Positions 8,186 to 16,639 of a stretch of DNA of 64,000 nt are shown here, in pieces. The notes beneath the pieces were generated by a model, which was not told the DNA's origin, made no database searches, and saw only the letters and a program-made list of their open reading frames with translations. Position numbers and translations under genes: made by a program. Each line of letters opens with the position of its first letter. Positions within the stretch are counted from its first letter, which is position 1. The stretch is from JANQPX01 sp050633905 (GTDB taxonomy: Bacteria > Pseudomonadota > Alphaproteobacteria > Geminicoccales > Geminicoccaceae), in the NCBI GenBank assembly GCA_050633905.1, contig JBOEHJ010000094.1, forward strand, positions 1-64,000, given 5' to 3'.

Positions 8186-8878
8186 TCAAGACTGCGATCC
8201 GATCGCTTCGACGAACCAGCTGGTTATGTGCTCCTGGCGCGTGATCGCTGAACCCACCGTGACACACCAGGCCCCGCGTTCAATCGCAGCCTTCGCCTGT
8301 TCGGGAGTTCGAATGCGTCCCTCCGCCATCACACAAAATCCTTCGTCATTCATGGCCTCGACGAGTCCCAGATCGGGGTCGATCGGCTCAATGCCACCGG
8401 TGTAACCGGACAAGGTCGTGCCAATGATCTCACAGCCGAGCTGATGAGCGGCACGACCGTCGGCAAGCGAGGCGCAGTCCGCCATCACGAAACAGTCGAG
8501 TTCTTTGGCCCGTGTCACCAACCCTTTGTAACCGCAGGGCCGCGGCCGGTCCGTTGCGTCAATGGCGATGATGTCGGCGCCGGCGTCGGCCAGGGCTTCA
8601 ACGTCCTTAATGAGCGGGGTGATCCTGACGTCGCTGTCCTCGAGGTCCCGCTTGATCAGGCCGATCAGCGGCATGTTGGTTCGTGCTCGAACCATGGCAA
8701 CCCGCTTTGCCCCTTCGATGCGTAAACCAGTGCCACCGCCATCCAGCGCTGCAAGCGCCATGGCGACCACAATCTCATCGACGTCCATCGGACCACCAGC
8801 CACCGGCTGGCAGGAGATGATGATTCCCCGCTGTAACTTTGCCCTCATCGATGCAAAACGCTGGTTCGGCGTGATCAT
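8186..8878 (-). CDS. nanE: N-acetylmannosamine-6-phosphate 2-epimerase
   Basis: A 230-residue TIM-barrel enzyme converting ManNAc-6-phosphate to GlcNAc-6-phosphate. Family marks are GIIISCQPVAGGPM at the N-terminus, GLIKRDL with the catalytic Lys, DIIAIDATDRPRP, MADCAS, GTTLSGYTGG, the catalytic Glu in VMAEGRIRTPEQA, and VGSAITRQEHIT. The gene starts 3 bp after the stop of the GntR-type regulator and precedes nanK. Together with nanA this completes the core sialic-acid pathway. The identification is strong. Confidence 0.92.
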   Translation of the reverse strand: MITPNQRFASMRAKLQRGIIISCQPVAGGPMDVDEIVVAMALAALDGGGTGLRIEGAKRVAMVRARTNMPLIGLIKRDLEDSDVRITPLIKDVEALADAGADIIAIDATDRPRPCGYKGLVTRAKELDCFVMADCASLADGRAAHQLGCEIIGTTLSGYTGGIEPIDPDLGLVEAMNDEGFCVMAEGRIRTPEQAKAAIERGAWCVTVGSAITRQEHITSWFVEAIGSQS

Positions 8879-8881
8879 GAC

Positions 8882-9664
8882 TCATCGACCCCTTGCCGTC
8901 GGCGACGGCTGACGGACACTCTCGATCTCGAATTTATAACGGTCACCACGATAGACCGAGTGCACATGCTCAACGATACGCTGATCGGTCGACCAACGAG
9001 TGCGTTCAAGTAATAAGGCCGGGCTGAGATGGGGAACTTCCAGGAGACCGGATGCCGCCTCATTGGTCACCGCGGCTTCGATCGTCTGATTGGCGCCGAC
9101 GACAGATCTGCCATAGCGAGACGCCAGGGTTTCGTAGAACGATCGATTTTCCAGTTCAGCACAATCCAGGCCCGGCACCAGATCACTGGGTGTGCTCAGC
9201 GTCTCGATCGTCATGGGTAGGCCGTCGGCGAGCCGCAAACGCTTGATCGTGATCACTTCCTCTGCCGGTGAAATTTTCAGATAGTTGCCGAGTTGCGCGC
9301 CAGCCTTGACCATCGTGCTCGCGACCACACGGCTGGAGGGCACCAGGCCCCGTTGGCGCCTGTCCTCGGTGAAGGATGTCACGCGGATTTGCTTGGTGAT
9401 TGTTGGCTTTGCGACGAAGGTACCGACACCAAGACGTCGATCCAGGTAGCCGTCCCTCATAAGGTCGTCGAGGCCGCGACGCAATGCTTCGCGGGCGACA
9501 TCGAAGTCCGCGCTCAGCTTGCGTTCCGGCGGCAGACGCTCGCCTGGTGACATGCTGCCGACCATCTCCAGGACGCGCTTTCGAACATGCTTGTATCTTG
9601 CAAAGTCGACGTCATGGCTGAGTTTTGGCACGATCGTCAGTTTCTCCCGCTTGGCCGCTGGCAT
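8882..9664 (-). CDS. GntR/HutC-family (UTRA) transcriptional regulator
   Basis: A 260-residue regulator with a GntR winged helix at about residues 20-90 (GERLPPERKLSADFDVAREALRR, split over the recognition helix) and a UTRA effector domain from about 105 onward. It is embedded between the MalEFG-type transporter and nanE, so it probably senses an amino-sugar phosphate, as NagR and DasR do. A site resembling their operators lies upstream of the transporter at 12908-12923. The ligand is inferred. Confidence 0.82.
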   Translation of the reverse strand: MPAAKREKLTIVPKLSHDVDFARYKHVRKRVLEMVGSMSPGERLPPERKLSADFDVAREALRRGLDDLMRDGYLDRRLGVGTFVAKPTITKQIRVTSFTEDRRQRGLVPSSRVVASTMVKAGAQLGNYLKISPAEEVITIKRLRLADGLPMTIETLSTPSDLVPGLDCAELENRSFYETLASRYGRSVVGANQTIEAAVTNEAASGLLEVPHLSPALLLERTRWSTDQRIVEHVHSVYRGDRYKFEIESVRQPSPTARGR

Positions 9665-9671
9665 GGTGGCC

Positions 9672-10517
9672 TTATCCCTTCACAGCGCCGCTCAACATGG
9701 ATTTTCCGATGTAGGGATAGGCGAAGACCCCGAGGACAAGCGGCGGCAGAACGCCCAACACCATGGCGGCTGCGGTCTGTCCCCATTTTACCCCGTAGGA
9801 GGTGACGAAGAAGGTGGCGCCGACCGTGACCGGGACGGCATCCTTGGTGGTGAGGATCAGGCCGAACAGGAACTCGTTCCAGCTGTAGATGAAGCTGAGC
9901 ATCGCCACCGCGAGAAGGATCGGCATCGCGACGGGTGTTATGATCGAGATGAGAATACGGAAGCTGGTGGCGCCATCGACCCTTGCGGCTTCATCAAGTT
10001 CGTTCGGAATGTCCTGGAGGAAGCCGACCAGCATGACCAGGGCGAGCGGGATGTTGATGATCGCAGCGACGAGACCAAGACCGAGCCTCGTGTCGAGCAG
10101 GCCGAAGAACTGGTACATGAAGTAGAAGGGGATCGCGAAGATGATCAGGGGCAATGCTCGGATGTTGGTCACGATGGGGAGCAGCCAGGAGGCGCCGGTT
10201 TTGAACCGGACGATGGCATAGGCCGCAGGCAGACAGAGCGCGATCGCAAGGCTGGTTCCGATGAACGCGATGACCATACTGTTCCAGATGTTCTTCAGAT
10301 AGTCCGTGCTGCCGCCGAACAGAACCTCGCGGTAATGATCCAAAGTCGGCAGGAAGACCCAAGTAGGCGGAAAGGAATTGATGTCGGCTGTCGTCTTGAA
10401 CGATGTAACGAAGGTCGCCAGGATCGGCAGGTTCAAAAGCAAAGCGGCAAGGACAAAGACCACCCAGCGCCAGCATTGAGCGATCCGTAGGATAGCAGCA
10501 TTGAAAGCACCGAACAC
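9672..10517 (-). CDS. Carbohydrate ABC transporter permease, MalG type
   Basis: A 281-residue permease with six predicted helices, a periplasmic loop after the first helix (SFPPTWVFLP) typical of MalG homologues, and the EAA loop DEAARVDGATSFRILISIITP. It lies directly behind the MalF-type permease (1-bp gap) and ahead of the UTRA regulator. No ATPase gene is in this operon, so it probably borrows a shared MsmK/UgpC-type ATPase encoded elsewhere, as many such systems do. Confidence 0.88.
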   Translation of the reverse strand: MFGAFNAAILRIAQCWRWVVFVLAALLLNLPILATFVTSFKTTADINSFPPTWVFLPTLDHYREVLFGGSTDYLKNIWNSMVIAFIGTSLAIALCLPAAYAIVRFKTGASWLLPIVTNIRALPLIIFAIPFYFMYQFFGLLDTRLGLGLVAAIINIPLALVMLVGFLQDIPNELDEAARVDGATSFRILISIITPVAMPILLAVAMLSFIYSWNEFLFGLILTTKDAVPVTVGATFFVTSYGVKWGQTAAAMVLGVLPPLVLGVFAYPYIGKSMLSGAVKG

Positions 10518-10518
10518 T

Positions 10519-11457
10519 TTATGCCTCCCGAAGGATCAGCCGCATTGCGGCATAGAGCAACGCCACGGCCATGAGGAGCAAAATAATCGACACGGCGACC
10601 GCCTCGCCAAGCGCATTCTGATTGAAGAACAGTTTGTAGATATAGATGCTGATCGACGTCGTCTTGTTGCCCGGCCCGCCACCGGTAAGCACGAAAATAT
10701 GGTCGAACACGCGAAAACTGTCGATGAACCGAATGAAGGCGGCGATCACGATCGCAGGCTTCATCATCGGCAGTTCGATGAACCAGATCATCTGCCAGCC
10801 GCGCACACCATCAATGCCGGCTGCTTCTTCGATCGCGGATGGGATCGCCTGACGTGCGGTCAGGAGGATCAGGAAGGCAAACGGGGTCCATTGCAGAACC
10901 TCGATCGCCACGACGGTGGCGTAGACGTTCTCAGGACCGAGAAAGTTCACGTAGACCCCAACGACTTCGAGGTAGAGCGGCACCAGACCGACGAACTCGT
11001 TCAGGACGAGCCGGTACATGACGCCCATCAGGGCCGGCGAGATCATCATCGGCAGCATCAGGAAGGCGGTCAGCCAGGGATGTTTGAGGAGGAGGGGGTG
11101 TAGCGCCAGCACCAGCAACAGAGCAAGGCCGACCTCGAGGCCCGTGCAGATGAGCGCGAACTGCAGGGAAAATCCCATAGCCTGCCATAATTTCGCCGAC
11201 GTGATCTGGGCAGCGAAATTATCCAGACCGATGAAGTTGGCATCTCGTATTGTCTGAAAGGTGACGTCGCTGACGCTGTACCAGAGATTGGCCAGCGCCG
11301 GAAAGCCGAGCATGATCACGAGGAACAGGCAAAGGCCTGAGAGCAGCAATCTGGCGTCCCGCCGTTCCTCGGATCGTAATGTCGTCGCAGCCGACTTTTG
11401 ATCCCCCGCTCGCTGCGCCCGCACCAAAGGCGTTGACGCAGCGATGTTTTCCGGCAT
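10519..11457 (-). CDS. Carbohydrate ABC transporter permease, MalF type
   Basis: A 312-residue permease with a long cytoplasmic N-terminus, six helices and the EAA loop EEAAGIDGVRGWQMIWFIEL. GGGPGNKTTSISIYIYKLFF is the usual conserved segment near the fifth helix. It is placed 10 bp behind its binding-protein gene. The system resembles the SBP1-type sialic-acid importers of Gram-positive bacteria (for example SatABC of pneumococci), but sialic acid as cargo is inferred from the neighbouring nan genes. Confidence 0.88.
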   Translation of the reverse strand: MPENIAASTPLVRAQRAGDQKSAATTLRSEERRDARLLLSGLCLFLVIMLGFPALANLWYSVSDVTFQTIRDANFIGLDNFAAQITSAKLWQAMGFSLQFALICTGLEVGLALLLVLALHPLLLKHPWLTAFLMLPMMISPALMGVMYRLVLNEFVGLVPLYLEVVGVYVNFLGPENVYATVVAIEVLQWTPFAFLILLTARQAIPSAIEEAAGIDGVRGWQMIWFIELPMMKPAIVIAAFIRFIDSFRVFDHIFVLTGGGPGNKTTSISIYIYKLFFNQNALGEAVAVSIILLLMAVALLYAAMRLILREA

Positions 11458-11467
11458 GAGACAGAGC

Positions 11468-12805
11468 CTACTTGGAGAAAATCTCGTTCATTTCGGTCTC
11501 GACCTGGCTGAGGGCATCGTCGATCGACTTTTCGCCCGCCCAATAGCCCGTGAAGTTTTCGGCCATGATCTCATAGATTCGAAGCGCATGCTCGCCGGCG
11601 CCACCGTTCATTACGAAGCCGTATTCGGCGGCATGTTCGCCCATCAGCACCATGTCCGGCCGATCTTCGGCGACGGCGGTCATGATCTCGTCGGTGACCG
11701 GAGGTGCGCCGCCAAGTTCCGCATACAGCGTATTCGCTTCCTTGCTGGTCGCAAGCCAGCGTAGGAATTTCTTGGCATCCTCCTTATTCTCGGACGCGGT
11801 GTTGATGCCCAGTCCCAGGCTATGGAAATGGGTCTTCCGACCTTCCGGTCCCTCCGGCTGATGGGTCACCGCAAACTTGCCCGCAACCTCAGGGTTTTGC
11901 TCGGGATCGTTCAATTCCGGAACGGCAGCATTCCACTGGATCATGAAGGCCACTTGCCCCGATCCAAAAGCACCATTGGCTTCGCCATATTCGAAGCTGG
12001 AACTGGAACCCGGCGTTGCGCCGTTGTCGGTGATGGTCTTGAAGATCTCCAATCCCTTGCGGAAGGCATCACTGTCGACGGTGAGATTACCATCTGCATC
12101 TCGCCAGTCACCGCCATGGCTCGCCGCCGTCGACTGCCAGACCATGATATTGAACAGCAGATTCTTCATCTGCAGCACTGTGCCGAAGCGGGTCGGGCTG
12201 TCGGGGTTGATCGAACGGGTGAAGAACATCGCGGTGGCAATATAGTCGTCCCACGTCCAATCGGATGGATGCTTCGGCAACATCTTAGTGCCCAGGCGTT
12301 CCTCGGATATCTCCTCGAAGCGGGTCTTCCAGGCATCGTCGTTCAGGAGCTGGTCAATATAGTCCTCGCGGAAATACAGGAAATGCAGACTGAGATCGTT
12401 GGGCACGCCATAAACATTGCCATCGAACGTCTGGGTCTCGATCGCATTGGCAGGAAAGACCTTATAGACCTCGTTATCGATCAGATCGTTGATCGGATCC
12501 ATGAAGGGGGCGTATCGGCCGATGTCGTAGGTCGAGGTCAGCATGACATCGAACTCGGTCGATCCAGCCGCCGCATCCGCCAGCATCTTCTCCTTGAAGC
12601 CCTGCCTGCTGAAATAGATGACGGAGGCCTCGTTGCCGTCCGTTTGCCCCTGGGTCTCGTTGTAGAGGTCGATGACTTCCCGCATCGCCTTCTCGGGATC
12701 GCCGCCAGGCCAGGCCAAAATCGTGATATCAGCGTTCGCCACGGTCGGGATCAGGGCAGCAAGGCAAAGTGCTGAAGCCATCGTCGTGCGCCGAAGAAAC
12801 AGCAT
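11468..12805 (-). CDS. Carbohydrate ABC transporter substrate-binding protein (family 1, MalE-like)
   Basis: A 445-residue periplasmic protein with a signal peptide (MLFLRRTTMASALCLAALIP, cleavage near ANA-DITILAW). The ATG at 12805 is chosen because AGAGGGAGGA lies just upstream; the frame stays open for seven more codons. The body shows the family-1 pattern, including FMDPINDL, GVPNDLSLHFLYF, the WTWDDY segment and FGSGQVAFMIQWNA. It is the first gene of the operon that runs through two permeases, the UTRA regulator, nanE and nanK. Confidence 0.85.
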   Translation of the reverse strand: MLFLRRTTMASALCLAALIPTVANADITILAWPGGDPEKAMREVIDLYNETQGQTDGNEASVIYFSRQGFKEKMLADAAAGSTEFDVMLTSTYDIGRYAPFMDPINDLIDNEVYKVFPANAIETQTFDGNVYGVPNDLSLHFLYFREDYIDQLLNDDAWKTRFEEISEERLGTKMLPKHPSDWTWDDYIATAMFFTRSINPDSPTRFGTVLQMKNLLFNIMVWQSTAASHGGDWRDADGNLTVDSDAFRKGLEIFKTITDNGATPGSSSSFEYGEANGAFGSGQVAFMIQWNAAVPELNDPEQNPEVAGKFAVTHQPEGPEGRKTHFHSLGLGINTASENKEDAKKFLRWLATSKEANTLYAELGGAPPVTDEIMTAVAEDRPDMVLMGEHAAEYGFVMNGGAGEHALRIYEIMAENFTGYWAGEKSIDDALSQVETEMNEIFSK

Positions 12806-12907
12806 GATCGTCCTCCCTCTACACACTTCCAGATTGATTGCGTCCGTCTGAATGGGCAGAGGCTTATCGCCCTCGGAGCCAGCGAGCAGGAAGCGTAGTT
12901 TGATCTT

Positions 12908-12923
12908 ATTGGTCTATATCAAC
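12908..12923. promoter_or_regulatory. DasR/NagR-like operator candidate
   Basis: ATTGGTCTATATCAAC resembles the published consensus for DasR/NagR-type HutC regulators (ACTGGTCTAGACCACT); by eye, the left half matches at all but one position and the right half only partly. It lies about 100 bp upstream of the MalE-like gene, whose operon encodes a HutC-family regulator. This makes it the natural autoregulatory site. Confidence 0.5.
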
Positions 12924-13070
12924 TAACACGCTAAAATTGGAGCGATCGACTGTCAATCGCATCTTGTTGATTAGACCTTGTGTTCGTGGGCGGAGCTAAG
13001 GCGCCTCTAAACTTGCCTACCTCATAAAATAACTTGACGAGGGCGGAGATGCGCACCAGTTCAATTTTAT

Positions 13071-13150
13071 GAGCGACGATGCTCGATAAGAAGCGGTTTA
13101 CCGCCGCCGGAAGATTGAGAAAGAGATAGCGATACAGGCGACGAAGCCCC
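13071..13150 (+). ncRNA. Candidate ANTAR-target leader (tandem hexaloop hairpins)
   Basis: Two small hairpins share the core GCGACGA and close hexaloops of the form GACGAN. The first is GAGC-GACGAT-GCTC (13071-13084); the second is GGC-GACGAA-GCC (13137-13148), possibly extended by GCG/CGC. The second hairpin uses bases of the 5' arm of the terminator at 13144-13174, so the two are mutually exclusive. This fits the known mechanism by which ANTAR proteins such as AmiR and NasR prevent termination. The loops carry G at position 4 as in known targets but G, not A, at position 1, and the hairpins are farther apart than usual. Confidence 0.45.
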
Positions 13151-13174
13151 GCGGAGATCCGTAGGGGCTTTTTT
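13144..13174 (+). terminator. Intrinsic terminator in the leader of the amide operon
   Basis: AAGCCCC and GGGGCTT form a 7-bp stem around a loop that itself contains a CGG/CCG mini-stem, followed by a run of six T. It stands 24 bp before the GTG start of the AmiC-like gene, so transcription of the whole operon must read through it. This position is what one expects for antitermination control. Confidence 0.75.
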
Positions 13175-13198
13175 ATTGTCGTCAAGGAGGAGCCGCTC

Positions 13199-14359
13199 GT
13201 GAGCGCCGACATTATAAGGATCGGCCTGTTGTTCTCGGTATCGGGTTCCTACCGGACCATTGGTCGATCTATGCTGAACGGCGCCCTCCTTGCCTTCGAA
13301 GAAATCAACGCAGATCCTGACTTTCCGTTCCAACTCGAAGTCGTCACGGCCGATCCTGGCGGCTGCAATATGCGCTACGCTGAAGCGGCGGGACGGATGC
13401 TCTCGGATGAGCGGCTGGTGCATATCGTCGGCTGCTACACGTCCTCAAGTCGAATTGAAGTGCTGCCGTTCTTCGAGAAACATGACGGTCTGCTTTGGTA
13501 TCCCTCCCACTATGAGGGGTTCGAAAGCAGCGAGCATGTGGTTTACACGGGTGCAGCTCCGAACCAGCATATCGTGCCGCTCGCCGAATGGTTACTGACC
13601 CACTGTGGCGACAGCGCGTTCTTCATCGGTTCCAACTACATCTGGGCCTGGGAGAACAACAAGATCATGCGGGAAGCCGTTCTGGCGAGCGGTGGTGAGG
13701 TTCTAGCAGAGCGTTATCTGCCGGTGGGCGAGACCGAATTTTCAGATTTGATCGACCAGATCATGACGCAGCGGCCGAGCTTCGTTTTCAACACGCTGAT
13801 CGGCGAGTCGGCCTATGCCTTCTTCCGGCAGTTTCGCGAAGCAGCTATCGCCGTGGGTATTGATCAACCGAGCGACCTGCCGGTTGCTAGCTGCAGCCTC
13901 GCCGAGCCGGAGCTGGTCGAGATTGGGCGGCGAGCCGCTGCCGGCCATATCAGTTCTTCGGTCTATTTCGAGACGGTGCCAGGTGCTAACAACCGGCAAT
14001 TTCTGAAGCGCTACCAAACCAGCTTTCCCGACGCGGGGCCAAGTTGCGCCGATGTCGAAGCGTCCTATGTCGCCATGCTTCTGCTTGCACGCGCCATTCG
14101 GGCAGCTGGCACCGCTGAGATGTCTGCGGTGCGCGCTGCGGTCGCCGATATCGCCATCGATGCCCCTCAAGGACGCGTGTTCGTCGATCCTGAAAATCGC
14201 CATTGCTACCTCACACCACGGATTGGCGTGTCGAATGAGGACTTTGGCTTCGATCTGATCTATCAGGCATCCGGGCCCATTAAACCCGATCCCTATCTGG
14301 TCTGGAGTGAGCCACGGCCGGCGCCGTATCAACAACCTCAGTTGAGAGTGGTTGAATGA
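13199..14359 (+). CDS. amiC: AmiC-like amide sensor (Peripla_BP_5 type)
   Basis: A 386-residue protein of the AmiC/UrtA type I binding fold without a signal peptide, so cytoplasmic. Family marks are VGCYTSSSRIEVLPFFEK, LLWYPSHYEGFE and YTGAAPNQH near the N-terminus. In Pseudomonas AmiC holds the antiterminator AmiR inactive until an aliphatic amide binds. The start is GTG with AAGGAGG eight bases upstream. The stop overlaps the AmiR-like start by 4 bp, as for translationally coupled partners. The exact ligand is unknown, but the operon encodes an amidase. Confidence 0.82.
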   Translation: MSADIIRIGLLFSVSGSYRTIGRSMLNGALLAFEEINADPDFPFQLEVVTADPGGCNMRYAEAAGRMLSDERLVHIVGCYTSSSRIEVLPFFEKHDGLLWYPSHYEGFESSEHVVYTGAAPNQHIVPLAEWLLTHCGDSAFFIGSNYIWAWENNKIMREAVLASGGEVLAERYLPVGETEFSDLIDQIMTQRPSFVFNTLIGESAYAFFRQFREAAIAVGIDQPSDLPVASCSLAEPELVEIGRRAAAGHISSSVYFETVPGANNRQFLKRYQTSFPDAGPSCADVEASYVAMLLLARAIRAAGTAEMSAVRAAVADIAIDAPQGRVFVDPENRHCYLTPRIGVSNEDFGFDLIYQASGPIKPDPYLVWSEPRPAPYQQPQLRVVE

Positions 14360-14967
14360 AACGTCCGCGCCCGATGCAGAATTTCCGTGGCCTCGACGCT
14401 CTTTTGCTGGTGCCCGAGGATCAGAATCGGGCTGTTCTGGAGCGGACATTGCAACGGCTCGGCCTTTCCGTTCAAAAGCATGATCCGGCAGACGCTACGC
14501 TCATAGACGATGACCCAAAAAAACCGATCGACATCGTGTTCGCCGATGCGGATGCCTGCACAATGCCAAGCCTGCCCGAACCGATGAGCTCTTACCCTGT
14601 GATTGCCCTGATTGGCCATGAGACGCCGACGCGGTTGCTGCGTAGCCATGAGATGACGGCTGACACCTTTCTCCTGAAACCTGTTAGGACCCAAGGCGTG
14701 TTCACCGCGATCTTTTTCGCGATCAACGAACACCGCCAGCGTCAATGTCTGGAAGGCCGGATCGCCGAGATGGACGCACGCCACGCGGCCAGACGCCATG
14801 TCATTAAGGCGATTCTGCTGATGATGGACCAATTCAACCTTAACGAGGACCAGGCCTTTTGCCGGCTACGGCAGGAAAGCATGTCGCGACGTCAGACCAT
14901 CGAAGATGTCTGTCGTGACATCGTGGCGCGTAACGATGAAAAGTCACGCCGATCAACAGGAGGATAG
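14356..14967 (+). CDS. amiR: AmiR-like antiterminator with ANTAR domain
   Basis: A 203-residue protein. Residues 10-120 form a pseudo-receiver domain, followed by a coiled-coil linker (RQRQCLEGRIAEMDARHA). The C-terminal ANTAR domain (about 145-200) has the conserved pattern HVIKAILLMMDQFNLNEDQAF, then RLRQESMSRR, which binds hairpin RNA. A candidate target lies at 13071-13174 in the leader of the same operon. Pairing with an AmiC homologue strongly indicates amide-dependent antitermination. Confidence 0.85.
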   Translation: MKRPRPMQNFRGLDALLLVPEDQNRAVLERTLQRLGLSVQKHDPADATLIDDDPKKPIDIVFADADACTMPSLPEPMSSYPVIALIGHETPTRLLRSHEMTADTFLLKPVRTQGVFTAIFFAINEHRQRQCLEGRIAEMDARHAARRHVIKAILLMMDQFNLNEDQAFCRLRQESMSRRQTIEDVCRDIVARNDEKSRRSTGG

Positions 14968-15033
14968 AGTTTCAACCTAATCGCATGCTGACCAGGAACG
15001 CGTGAGGTCGGATAACACCATAGGGAGAACGTC

Positions 15034-16572
15034 ATGACCGATGATGATAAAAAGCTTCCGAAGGGCGACGAGAACAACAGCGTGAAAGGCCCCGTCGGAA
15101 CCGGTGTTAAACGCCGCGATCTGTTACAGGGTGTTGGCGCCGGCGGCCTCGCTGCTGGGGTTGGTGGGTTCACTTATCTGAAGGGGCTGGATCTCTCCAA
15201 GCTACGCGCACAGGCACAGGAAGGTGGGCCAGTGAAGGTCGGTTTCATTGAGGATGAGAGCGGCAATCTCGCGGTCTACGGTCTGCAGAAACTTCACGCC
15301 GCTCAGCTCGCGGTTGCCGAGATCAATGCCGGCAAGACGTTGAAGGGTGCTCCCAATATTGGCGCTGGTGTGCTTGGCGCCATGGGTCAGGTGGCGGCCA
15401 ATCCGCCGGTCATCAGCAAGGAAGGCACAGGTCTCGACGTGGTCGATGACGGCGGCGGCAAGGACAGCACCGATCTTGTCTATGACGAAGATGACGATAT
15501 CCTGATCGACTCCGGCGAGCAGGGCATTCTCGGCCGGGAGATCGACTTCATTTCGCTCGACGGCCAGAGCAACAACGCCACCTGGCAACAACATGCGCGA
15601 CGGTTGATCCAGCAGGATCAGGTGGACGTGCTCGTCGCCGGTTTCGCCAGTGCTGAGCGCGAGGCAATTCGGCCAATCGTCGACCAGTTCAATCAGCTCT
15701 ACTTCTATACCAATCAATATGAAGGTGGCGTCGCCGACGCCAATACGTTCTGTACCGGGCCGGTCTGCGAGCAGCAGGTGATCCCGACGGTGCAATATAT
15801 GGTCGAGAACTTCGGGCCGAACTGCTACACGATCGCCGCTGACTATAATTTCGGTCAGCTGACTGCAGCCTGGACCAAGGCGTTTATCCCGCTGGTAGGT
15901 GGTAATATCGTCGGCGAGGAGTTCATCCCGCTCTCGGTATCCGAATTCAGCCAGGTGATTGCCCGCATCCAGCAGGCGAAGCCCGACTGGGTCATGACAC
16001 TCCTGGTCGGTCAGAACCATCACAACTACTACCCGCAAGCCGCCGCTGCCGGCCTCAATCTTCCCATGGGCTCGACCGTCAACATGGCCCAGGGCTACGA
16101 GCATAAACGCTTCCCGGCGCCTTCGATGGCCAACATGCATAACGCCATCCAGTATCAGATGGAGGTGCCAACCGCGCGCAACCGAGCCTTCGTACAGCGC
16201 TGGATGGAGATGTTCCCAGAGGATGAATATATCGGCGAGATGGCGCAGAACACCTACTTCACGATCCACATGTACGCGAAGGCCGCGCGGCTTGCCGGGA
16301 CCACGGATCAAGAGACGGTGCGCCGCGCCTTGGAGCTTGGTTGGAACATCGAAGCGCCCGAGGGCAATGTATTCCTGGAACCCGGCACGCATCATTGCGC
16401 GCACCCGATCCGGCTTGCGGTCTGCGATGACAATCACGACGTCAAGTTCGTGCGCGACTGGCCGATGATCCAAGCCTGGTGGCTGCAGCGCTTGGGCGTC
16501 AACCTCGTGCGCACACCTGAATACAAACAATACGTGCCGGACGAGGATCCTTACTTCTCCATGTTCCTCTAG
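15034..16572 (+). CDS. urtA: Urea/short-chain amide ABC transporter substrate-binding protein (UrtA/FmdD-like)
   Basis: A 512-residue protein with a twin-arginine-type signal (KRRDLLQGVGAGGLAAGVGG at residues 26-45), so probably exported folded. The binding fold begins with VKVGFIEDESGNLAVYGLQK and contains FCTGPVCEQQ and the motif DYNFGQLTAAW. It is about 80-100 residues longer than usual UrtA. Much of the excess is an acidic insert near residues 101-165 (rich in D, G and V) placed before ILGREIDFISLDGQSN. Downstream genes encode the matching permeases and ATPases. Urea versus amide cannot be decided by sequence; the amidase gene favours amides. Confidence 0.85.
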   Translation: MTDDDKKLPKGDENNSVKGPVGTGVKRRDLLQGVGAGGLAAGVGGFTYLKGLDLSKLRAQAQEGGPVKVGFIEDESGNLAVYGLQKLHAAQLAVAEINAGKTLKGAPNIGAGVLGAMGQVAANPPVISKEGTGLDVVDDGGGKDSTDLVYDEDDDILIDSGEQGILGREIDFISLDGQSNNATWQQHARRLIQQDQVDVLVAGFASAEREAIRPIVDQFNQLYFYTNQYEGGVADANTFCTGPVCEQQVIPTVQYMVENFGPNCYTIAADYNFGQLTAAWTKAFIPLVGGNIVGEEFIPLSVSEFSQVIARIQQAKPDWVMTLLVGQNHHNYYPQAAAAGLNLPMGSTVNMAQGYEHKRFPAPSMANMHNAIQYQMEVPTARNRAFVQRWMEMFPEDEYIGEMAQNTYFTIHMYAKAARLAGTTDQETVRRALELGWNIEAPEGNVFLEPGTHHCAHPIRLAVCDDNHDVKFVRDWPMIQAWWLQRLGVNLVRTPEYKQYVPDEDPYFSMFL

Positions 16573-16582
16573 CCTGCCTTCC

Positions 16583-16614
16583 GGTGGCGGCCGGGTTGAC
16601 GCTCGGCCGCTACC
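16583..16614 (+). promoter_or_regulatory. Intercistronic stem-loop behind the urtA-like gene
   Basis: GGTGGCGGCCG and CGGCCGCTACC form an 11-bp stem (one G-T pair) around a 10-nt loop. It starts 11 bp after the binding-protein stop. The following bases are A-rich, not T-rich, so it is not a standard terminator. It probably protects the upstream mRNA or limits read-through to the permease genes. Confidence 0.55.
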
Positions 16615-16639
16615 AAAAAAAACGACCGGAGGCTCCGGC

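Noticed and set aside
9519..10490. Open frame (323 codons) antisense to the MalG-type permease
   Set aside because: Very rich in charged residues, with no domain; typical antisense of a membrane protein gene.
13034..13070. TTGACG at 13034 as -35 element of the amide operon promoter
   Set aside because: No -10 hexamer at a suitable distance; the real promoter was not located.
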